A stretch of DNA of 7,193 nucleotides from Chloroflexota bacterium (GTDB taxonomy: Bacteria; Chloroflexota; Dehalococcoidia; DSTF01; JACRBR01), in contig JANXYW010000065.1 in the NCBI GenBank assembly GCA_025355835.1, positions 1-7,193 on the forward strand. The letters run 5' to 3'. Positions 1-4,827 of the stretch are shown here, piece after piece. Position numbers and translations under genes: made by a program. The first letter of the stretch is position 1; each line of letters opens with the position of its first letter. The notes below the pieces were generated by a model. It was not told the DNA's origin. It ran no database searches and saw only the letters and a list, made by a program, of their open reading frames with translations.

Positions 1-267
1 GGCAACATCAGCGTCGAAGACATCCACCACACGATCGACGAGCTGCCGATGCTGTGCACGCCGGGCGCCACCGTGATCTGGACTCGGTACGGCCGGCCCG
101 GCGATGACCTCGCGCCCGACATATGCCGCTGGTTCGTTGACCGCGGCTTCGAGGAGGCGCGGTTCGACGCATCCGACGAGCGCAGTTATCGCGTCGGATC
201 GCATCGGCTCGTCGCCGATCCGCCGGCGTTCGAACCGGGTGTGCGTTTGTTTCAGTTCGTTCGGTAA
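1..267 (+). CDS. C-terminal part of a class I SAM-dependent methyltransferase (5' truncated)
   Basis: The frame is open from the first base and stops at TAA 265-267, giving 88 residues of the C-terminal end. It begins GNISVEDIHHTIDELPMLC and continues PGATVIWTRYGRPGDD. This looks like the late part of a Rossmann-fold methyltransferase: the 'GN(I/V)S..D....I..LP.LC.PGATVIWTRH' stretch would be the loop and strand following the SAM-binding core, and the final strands follow as VGSHRLVADPP and LFQFVR. The SAM-binding glycine motif would lie upstream of the window and is not visible, so neither the activity nor the substrate can be confirmed. The assignment rests on remembered similarity to small methyltransferases common in actinobacteria and Chloroflexota. 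The tRNA gene follows 56 bp downstream on the same strand, with no clear terminator between them. Confidence 0.6.
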   Translation, partial: GNISVEDIHHTIDELPMLCTPGATVIWTRYGRPGDDLAPDICRWFVDRGFEEARFDASDERSYRVGSHRLVADPPAFEPGVRLFQFVR

Positions 268-323
268 CCACCACGTGCGAGGGCGGCGGGCAATCGGTAC
301 GCTGTCGGTGGCTGGTGCAACGA

Positions 324-411
324 GCCGAAGTGGCGGAATGGCAGACGCGACGGTCTCAAAAACCGTTGGGCGGTAACGCTCATGTGGGTTCGACTCCCAC
401 CTTCGGCACCA
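324..411 (+). tRNA. tRNA-Leu, anticodon CAA, with encoded CCA
   Basis: A full class II cloverleaf can be folded. The acceptor stem GCCGAAG (324-330) pairs with CTTCGGC (401-407), followed by discriminator A408 and encoded CCA at 409-411. The D stem GCG 333-335 pairs with CGC 346-348, and the D loop contains GG at 340-341. The anticodon stem ACGGT (350-354) pairs with ACCGT (362-366) around loop CTCAAAA, which places anticodon CAA at 357-359 (reads UUG, leucine). A long variable arm GGGCG-GTAA-CGCTC (368-381) is typical of tRNA-Leu. The T stem GTGGG (384-388) pairs with CCCAC (396-400) around TTCGACT. The discriminator A fits leucine. No duplicate of the tRNA 3' end occurs downstream, so nothing here marks it as an occupied attachment site. 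Confidence 0.97.
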
Positions 412-533
412 TATTTGGGCCCTCATGCCGGCGGGAGACGCGCGGTCGCTACGCCTCGGATTTTTCGTGCGGATAGAGCTCGGAGGTGTTCCAGCGGACG
501 ACGTTGGCCGGGTTCGCTGCGCGCCTGCCCGGC

Positions 534-548
534 TATACTCCAGCCGTG
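534..548 (+). promoter_or_regulatory. -10 box TATACT placed for a leaderless GTG start
   Basis: TATACT (534-539) matches the sigma-70-type -10 consensus TATAAT at five of six positions. Exactly 6 nt later comes GTG 546-548, the best start for the exporter. Transcription usually begins about 7 nt after the -10 hexamer, so the mRNA would start at or very near the G of this GTG and have no 5' leader. No Shine-Dalgarno sequence precedes 546. The -35 region is poor: GGTTCG at 17-bp spacing, or TTCGCT at 15-bp spacing. This is expected for leaderless promoters of the TANNNT type known in Deinococcus and actinobacteria. Confidence 0.55.
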
Positions 549-1808
549 CGAAGCACCGCCTCCCTGTTGCGCCGGCGAAACTTCTCGATGCTCTTCTTTG
601 GCCGGTGCGTGTCGTTTCTCGGCAACGCGATGGCCCCGGTAGCGCTTGCCTTTGCCGTGCTCCATCTCACCGGATCAGCGTCTGCGCTCGGGCTCGTCCT
701 CGCCGCCCGCATGGTGCCGAACGTACTCCTGCTGGCGGTCGGTGGCGTCATCGCGGATCGCCTTCCGCGGAGCACCGTGTTGGTCGGCAGCAACGTCGTG
801 GGCGGCGGCGCGCAAGCGGTCGCCGCAGTCCTGCTGCTGTCGGGCCATGCCGAAGTCTGGCACCTCGTGATCCTCGAAGCGATCAACGGCGCCGGGTTTG
901 CGCTGTTCTATCCGGCCGATTCGGCGCTCGTGCCGCTCACCGTCCCGGAAGACCGGCTGCAGGAAGCAAACGCGCTGATTCGGTTGGGCACGAATTCGAC
1001 GTTGATCCTTGGGGCCGCGCTTGCCGGCGTGCTTGTCGCCGCATTCAACCCCGGTTGGGCGATCGCCGTCGATGCCGCGACGTTCCTCGTCGCCGCTGCT
1101 CTCATGGCCTCGATGCGTGGCATCGAAGCCGCGGCCGGGGCGGGAAGCAGCTTCCTCACGGATCTTCGTGACGGCTGGACCGAATTCACCGCGCATCGCT
1201 GGCTGTGGGCCATCGTCGCCCAGTTTTCGGTGATGCTGCTCGGCTTCCTCGGCGCCTTCCTGGTGCTGGGTCCCGTCGTCGCAGAACGCGATCTCTCCGG
1301 CGCGAGTTCGTGGGCGGCGATCCTCGGAGGCCAGGCGGCGGGGTTGCTTGTCGGCGGGCTCGTCGCCCTACGCTGGCGTCCGCAGCGCCCACTCCTGGTC
1401 GCTACCATCGCCGTCTTCGGGCACGCGCTGCCGATGGCAGCGCTCGCGATGGGCCTGCCGTTGGCGGTCATCATCTGCGCCGCCGTAGTCAACGGCATCG
1501 GCATGGAGGTCTTCGGCGTGTACTGGTCTACGGCGCTGCACGAGCACGTCGCGCCCGAAGCGCTCTCCCGCGTCAGCGCCTACGACGCCCTGGGCTCCAT
1601 CGGCATATCGCCGATCGGCCTCGTTGCCGCCGGTCCGATCTCGCGCCTCATCGGAGTGGATGCGACGCTCTGGATTGGCGTGCTCCTGGTGGTGGTGCCC
1701 ACGACGATCGTGCTGTTCGTCCCGGAGGTTCGCAACCTTCGCTCACGCGCTGGTCGCACGGACGCGAACGTAACCTACGATCCCAAAACCATGGGCCTTC
1801 AACGCTGA
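546..1808 (+). CDS. Major facilitator superfamily exporter, DHA3/MFS_3-like
   Basis: A 420-residue integral membrane protein, probably a proton-coupled drug or metabolite exporter of the inner membrane. The N-terminus is short and basic (LLRRRN, residues 7-12), leading straight into the first hydrophobic helix (about 13-41). About 10 to 12 hydrophobic segments follow through LWIGVLLVVVPTTIVLFVP near the end. The loop after TM2 has GGVIADRLPR (66-75), a form of MFS motif A (G...DR..R). Length and layout match the macrolide-efflux/EntS-like DHA3 group, which is about 400-430 residues. GTG 546 is chosen because it gives the usual family N-terminus and sits 6 nt after a -10 box. An alternative GTG at 486 would add 20 residues lacking hydrophobic character and has no well-spaced ribosome binding site. 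The hydrophilic C-terminal tail ends at TGA 1806-1808, only 32 bp from the convergent monooxygenase. The substrate is unknown. Confidence 0.88.
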   Translation: MRSTASLLRRRNFSMLFFGRCVSFLGNAMAPVALAFAVLHLTGSASALGLVLAARMVPNVLLLAVGGVIADRLPRSTVLVGSNVVGGGAQAVAAVLLLSGHAEVWHLVILEAINGAGFALFYPADSALVPLTVPEDRLQEANALIRLGTNSTLILGAALAGVLVAAFNPGWAIAVDAATFLVAAALMASMRGIEAAAGAGSSFLTDLRDGWTEFTAHRWLWAIVAQFSVMLLGFLGAFLVLGPVVAERDLSGASSWAAILGGQAAGLLVGGLVALRWRPQRPLLVATIAVFGHALPMAALAMGLPLAVIICAAVVNGIGMEVFGVYWSTALHEHVAPEALSRVSAYDALGSIGISPIGLVAAGPISRLIGVDATLWIGVLLVVVPTTIVLFVPEVRNLRSRAGRTDANVTYDPKTMGLQR

Positions 1809-1840
1809 TGCGGGTTCGAGAACCGATGGTCGGACGACGG

Positions 1841-3478
1841 CTACGCCCGCAACACGAACCCCTCGTAGCCGTTGGCGACGACTTCCTTGCACTTGAGCGC
1901 GTAGGCGCCGACGCCGCCGACGTACGGCATGAACACGCGCGGTTTGCCGGGGATGTTGGCGCCGATGTACCACGAGTTGGCCTGCGGGAAGAGCGTGAAG
2001 TTCGCGACTTCGTTCACGTGATCGACCCACGCGTCTTGCGCTTCCGGTGTCGGTTCGATCGACTGCATGTTGTGCGCGCGCAAGTGCGCGACGCAGTCGG
2101 CGATCCAGTCGACGTGCTGCTCGATCGAGACGAGCATGTTGCTGAGAACCGACGGGCTGCCGGGGCCGGTGATGGTGAAGAGGTTCGGGAATCCGGCAAC
2201 CTGCAAGCCGAGATAGCTACGCGGGCCGCCTGCCCACTTCGAGCCGAGCGTTTCGCCGGCGCGACCGCGGATATCGATGCCGAGCAGTGCGCCCGTCATG
2301 GCGTCGAAGCCCGTCGCGAACACGAGGCAGTCGAACGCGTACTCAGCGTCGCGCGTGCGGAGGCCCGCCGGCGTGATCTCGACGATCGGCGCGCTCTTCA
2401 CGTCGACGAGCGTGACGTTGTCGCGATTGAACGTCTCGAAGTAGTTGGTATCGACGCAGAGGCGCTTCGTCGCGAACGGATAGTCCTTCGGACAGAGCAG
2501 TTCGGCCGTCGCGGGATCCTTCACCGTGACGCGGATTTTCTCGCGGACGAACTCGGCAGCGGTCGCGTTCGCCTCGTTGTTGATCGCGAGATCGGCGAAC
2601 GCGCCGCCGAGCGCGAACCCGCCCTTCTTCCATCTCGACTCGAATTCCTGCTGCCGCTCTTCTTCCGAGGCTTCGAGCGCAGACTTCTCGTTCGGCGTCC
2701 CTGAAACGACGCCGCCGGTCGTCTCTTCACGCGCGCGGCGGCGGACCTCGGTGTAGCGCTCGGTCATCTGCCGCGCGTACTCCGGCTCGATGGGGCCGTT
2801 GTGGGCGGGCACGCTGAAGTTCGCGGTGCGCTGGAAGACCGTGAGATGCGCCGCCTGCGCGGCGATGATCGGGATCGACTGGATGGCGGACGAGCCGGTG
2901 CCGATGATGCCGACGCGTTTGCCAGTGAAATCGACGCCTTCGTGCGGCCAGTAGCCGGTGTGGTACCAATCGCCTTCAAACGAATCGAGCCCCTCGAAGT
3001 TAGGACGCCGCGGCGCGGACAAGCAGCCCGTCGCCATAATGCAGTACTGCGCCGACAACCGTTCGCCGACGTCCGTCTCGATTTCCCAACGATTCGTCGA
3101 TTCGTTGAAGTGCGCGCTCGTGACGCGCGTCTCGAACCGGATGTCGCGACGCAGGTCGAAGCGGTCGGCGCAGTGGTTGATGTAGCGCAGAATCTCCGGC
3201 TGCGAGGCGTAACGCTCGGTCCACTTCCACTCGCGCGGCAGTTCGTCCTCGAAGCCGTACTCGTACTCGAGGCTCTCGATGTCGCAGCGTGCGCCGGGAT
3301 ACCGGTTCCAGTACCAGGTGCCGCCGACGCCGTCCGCTGCTTCGATCACGCGCGCCGACATCCCGAGCCCGCGAAGCCGATGCAGCATGTACAACCCGGC
3401 GAACCCGGCGCCGACGATGGCGGCGTCGATGTGGGTGGACGCGGCGTTCGTCGCAGTTTGAGGTTGTGGCGTGGGCAT
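1841..3478 (-). CDS. Flavin-containing monooxygenase, Baeyer-Villiger type (cyclohexanone/phenylacetone monooxygenase-like)
   Basis: A 545-residue, probably cytosolic FAD- and NADPH-dependent oxygenase that would insert oxygen next to a ketone to give an ester or lactone. The FAD Rossmann motif GAGFAG is at 23-28 with the acidic E46 ending the second strand. GGTWYWNRYPGARCD (52-66) is the conserved [AG]GxWxxxxYPGxxxD signature. FEGDWYHTGYWPH (167-179) matches the Baeyer-Villiger fingerprint FxGxxxHxxxWP. The NADPH Rossmann motif GTGSSA is at 193-198, and QRT (216-218) is in its usual place. KR (338-339) supplies the arginine expected to stabilise the flavin peroxide, and ATGFD occurs in the last third. 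Length matches cyclohexanone monooxygenase (about 543). No signal peptide or truncation is seen. Start ATG 3478 has a GAGAGGT ribosome site 4 nt upstream. ATG 3496 would add MEREVK and fits a leaderless start. The substrate cannot be told; N- or S-oxidation is possible. Confidence 0.9.
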   Translation of the reverse strand: MPTPQPQTATNAASTHIDAAIVGAGFAGLYMLHRLRGLGMSARVIEAADGVGGTWYWNRYPGARCDIESLEYEYGFEDELPREWKWTERYASQPEILRYINHCADRFDLRRDIRFETRVTSAHFNESTNRWEIETDVGERLSAQYCIMATGCLSAPRRPNFEGLDSFEGDWYHTGYWPHEGVDFTGKRVGIIGTGSSAIQSIPIIAAQAAHLTVFQRTANFSVPAHNGPIEPEYARQMTERYTEVRRRAREETTGGVVSGTPNEKSALEASEEERQQEFESRWKKGGFALGGAFADLAINNEANATAAEFVREKIRVTVKDPATAELLCPKDYPFATKRLCVDTNYFETFNRDNVTLVDVKSAPIVEITPAGLRTRDAEYAFDCLVFATGFDAMTGALLGIDIRGRAGETLGSKWAGGPRSYLGLQVAGFPNLFTITGPGSPSVLSNMLVSIEQHVDWIADCVAHLRAHNMQSIEPTPEAQDAWVDHVNEVANFTLFPQANSWYIGANIPGKPRVFMPYVGGVGAYALKCKEVVANGYEGFVLRA

Positions 3479-3482
3479 CTTG

Positions 3483-3489
3483 ACCTCTC
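3483..3489 (-). promoter_or_regulatory. Ribosome binding site for the monooxygenase ATG at 3478
   Basis: On the minus strand GAGAGGT is followed by CAAG and ATG. Its GAGGT part pairs with the 16S rRNA anti-Shine-Dalgarno. The 4-nt spacing is a little short but workable. This supports ATG 3478 as a start, although the in-frame ATG at 3496 lies just upstream and is served by a different arrangement. Confidence 0.5.
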
Positions 3490-3495
3490 GTTCCA

Positions 3496-3508
3496 TGCGG
3501 GGATTATG
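3496..3508 (-). promoter_or_regulatory. -10 box CATAAT placed 6 nt before ATG 3496
   Basis: Read on the minus strand, CATAAT (3508-3503) matches TATAAT at five of six positions. It is followed by CCCCGC and then ATG at 3496-3494. The likely transcription start coincides with this ATG, giving a leaderless or nearly leaderless transcript of the monooxygenase. No convincing -35 element is found at 16 to 18 bp spacing. The spacing is the same as at the exporter promoter (534-548). Confidence 0.5.
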
Positions 3509-3525
3509 CGCGATCGAACGCATAT

Positions 3526-3549
3526 ACGCCTTGGCGGCGGTCGCGGCGT
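3526..3549. repeat. Short inverted repeat in the divergent intergenic region (possible operator)
   Basis: ACGCC (3526-3530) and GGCGT (3545-3549) form a 5-bp inverted repeat separated by 14 bp. It overlaps the -35 element and spacer proposed for the acyltransferase and lies just upstream of the monooxygenase -10 box. A regulator bound here could affect both genes. In DNA this GC-rich such a short dyad also arises by chance, so this is only a candidate. Confidence 0.2.
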
Positions 3550-3559
3550 GACGTAAAGT
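3531..3559 (+). promoter_or_regulatory. Candidate sigma-70-type promoter for the acyltransferase-cNMP gene
   Basis: TTGGCG (3531-3536) and TAAAGT (3554-3559) are separated by exactly 17 bp. Each hexamer matches its consensus at four of six positions. Transcription would start near 3566, giving a leader of about 30 nt that carries a good ribosome binding site before ATG 3597. This is the only site in the window with both hexamers recognisable at ideal spacing. Confidence 0.45.
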
Positions 3560-3583
3560 GCCGCCACTGTTCGCGCGAGATAC

Positions 3584-3591
3584 GAAAGGGG
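3584..3591 (+). promoter_or_regulatory. Ribosome binding site deciding ATG 3597
   Basis: GAAAGGGG (3584-3591) ends 5 nt before ATG 3597. It favours this ATG over the in-frame GTG at 3558, which would add 13 residues, lies inside the proposed -10 element and has no ribosome site. Confidence 0.55.
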
Positions 3592-3596
3592 CATAC

Positions 3597-4700
3597 ATGC
3601 ACATTGGCATGGCCGAAACCGAGGACGAGAGGCGCGCCGTCTACCGCCTGCGCTACGACGTGTACGTCGAGGAGATGGGACGGTACCAGACCGTCGCCGA
3701 CCACGCGCAGCGCATGCTCTACGAGGACTGCGACGAGCAGAGCCGGATCTCCTACGCCGAAATAGACGGCGAGGTCGTCGCTACGGCACGCCTCACCTGG
3801 GGCGGCGATGCGCCGCTGCCCCAGCGCATGATCGACCAGTACGGCCTCGCGCCGTTCCTTGCCGAACTGCCCGCTTCGGCGATCGCGGTCGGCGAGCGCG
3901 CGATGGTGCGGCCACATCTGCGGGGCACCGATCTGCTGCTAAAGATGATGGGTGGCGGCATGCAGTTCGCCAACGAGAATCGCATTCAGCTCGTGTTCGG
4001 CGATTGCGAGCCGCACTTGCTGAACCTCTACCTCGGCCTCGGCCAGCGCACGTACTCGAAGACGAACGTCAACAGCGCAGAGGCCGGCTACCTGATCCCG
4101 CTCGTGCTGGTGATCGAAGACATCGCGCACCTGAAGCGCATGAATTCGCCGCTTCTCGAATTCGTGCGCGACTTCGGCGACGACGCACGCATTCCCGCCT
4201 GCATCCAACGCGCGCTGGAGGATGGCAGCGCGGTGATGAGCCGCATGCACACGACATCAGCCTCGTATTGGGGTGAAGTGCACAGCGCGCTCAGCGAACT
4301 GGAGGCGCACCGCATCTCGGCGCTCGACGGGTTCACCGAGGACGAAGCGGCACGCTGTCTGGAGAAGAGCACAATCATCGAATGTCAGTCTGGCGATCGC
4401 GTGCTGAAGAAGGGCGGCGTGGCCCGCAACCTCTTCGTCGTCCTCGATGGCACGCTGGAAGTGCGCAATGGCGACACTGTCGAGGCAGTCCTCAGCCCCG
4501 GCGACGTCTTCGGCGAGATGGCGTTCCTGCTCGAACGACCGCGTACGCGCGATGTCTACGCGGCGACCGGCGGTGTCCGCATCCTTAGCCTGAGCGAAGC
4601 AAACATGCGCCAGCTCATCAAGAGCGATCCCGCCATCGCTGCGAGGCTGCTCCTCAATATCTCGAAGATGCTCTGCCTGCGCATCGTCAAGGATCGCTGA
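3597..4700 (+). CDS. N-acyl amino acid synthase/autoinducer-synthase-like acyltransferase fused to a cyclic-nucleotide-binding domain
   Basis: A 367-residue soluble protein of two parts. Residues 1 to about 215 resemble the GNAT-fold group that includes N-acyl amino acid synthases (FeeM) and LuxI-type synthases. VYRLRYDVYVEEMGRY (15-30) is the hallmark start, with R19 in the LuxI-type arginine position, acidic residues D44 and D46, R65 after a beta strand, and GERAMVRPHLRGTDLL (99-114) carrying E100 and a likely acyl-donor-binding RGT turn. Residues about 240-360 form a CAP/PKA-type cNMP domain. Structural glycines are at 266, 273/274 and 285, and the phosphate-binding cassette FGEMAFLLERPRT (305-317) has E307 for the ribose 2'-OH and R316 for the phosphate, so ligand binding should be intact. 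No DNA-binding helix-turn-helix follows, so it is not a CRP-type regulator. Expected role (inferred): transfer of an acyl group, from acyl-CoA or acyl carrier protein, to an amine, gated by cAMP or cGMP. It is divergent from the monooxygenase and upstream of the kinase gene. Confidence 0.82.
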   Translation: MHIGMAETEDERRAVYRLRYDVYVEEMGRYQTVADHAQRMLYEDCDEQSRISYAEIDGEVVATARLTWGGDAPLPQRMIDQYGLAPFLAELPASAIAVGERAMVRPHLRGTDLLLKMMGGGMQFANENRIQLVFGDCEPHLLNLYLGLGQRTYSKTNVNSAEAGYLIPLVLVIEDIAHLKRMNSPLLEFVRDFGDDARIPACIQRALEDGSAVMSRMHTTSASYWGEVHSALSELEAHRISALDGFTEDEAARCLEKSTIIECQSGDRVLKKGGVARNLFVVLDGTLEVRNGDTVEAVLSPGDVFGEMAFLLERPRTRDVYAATGGVRILSLSEANMRQLIKSDPAIAARLLLNISKMLCLRIVKDR

Positions 4701-4767
4701 GTAGACGCACGATCGACCTGCGCTTGACGCCCGTTCGCCCGGATTCCCGATAGCACGCGGGTTTCTC

Positions 4768-4773
4768 TATAGT
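4768..4773 (+). promoter_or_regulatory. Candidate -10 box TATAGT for the kinase-ATPase gene
   Basis: TATAGT matches TATAAT at five of six positions and lies in the only AT-rich patch of the 127-bp gap between the two right-hand genes. Transcription would start near 4780 and leave a leader of about 48 nt before ATG 4828. No good -35 element precedes it (TTCCCG at 18-bp spacing is the best). The gene could also be read through from the acyltransferase, since no rho-independent terminator is seen between them. Confidence 0.35.
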
Positions 4774-4796
4774 AGAGGCTCCCCGTGACGGTTCGT

Positions 4797-4814
4797 CCCG
4801 GGCAGTAACCTGGG
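4797..4814 (+). other. Leader hairpin just upstream of the kinase-ATPase ribosome site
   Basis: CCCGGG (4797-4802) and CCTGGG (4809-4814) can pair over six positions, one of them G-U, around the loop CAGTAA. The hairpin ends one base before the GGGGTGAGGG ribosome-binding region (4816-4825). There is no following T-run, so it is not an intrinsic terminator. It might affect access to the ribosome site. An alternative pairing of CTCCCC (4779-4784) with GGGG (4816-4819) would instead cover the site. Both structures are read by eye only. Confidence 0.3.
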
Positions 4815-4827
4815 CGGGGTGAGGGCG

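Noticed and set aside
461..465. TTTTT after the tRNA as a terminator tail
   Set aside because: No stable GC-rich stem can be drawn immediately before it.
486..545. N-terminal extension of the exporter from GTG 486
   Set aside because: The 20 added residues do not resemble an MFS N-terminus. The GGAG sequence overlaps the codon rather than preceding it at proper spacing, and a -10 box lies within the extension.
1811..1824. GGTTCGAGAACC between the convergent genes, as a terminator or a tRNA T-arm remnant
   Set aside because: The stem is only 4 bp (GGTT/AACC) with no T-run. The flanks do not form a T stem or match the tRNA-Leu 3' end, so neither reading holds.
1205..2704. A 499-codon open frame on the + strand spanning the exporter end and the monooxygenase
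   Set aside because: It overlaps two genes with clear family motifs. Its translation is arginine-rich and low in complexity, as expected for a shadow frame in GC-rich DNA.
4692..4714. GATCG...CGATC dyad after the acyltransferase gene, as a terminator
   Set aside because: The stem has 5 bp, the loop is 13 nt and there is no following T-run.
4785..4808. Seven-codon upstream open frame (GTG to TAA) in the kinase leader
   Set aside because: It has no ribosome site of its own and no attenuator-like run of one amino acid. Such short frames are common by chance.
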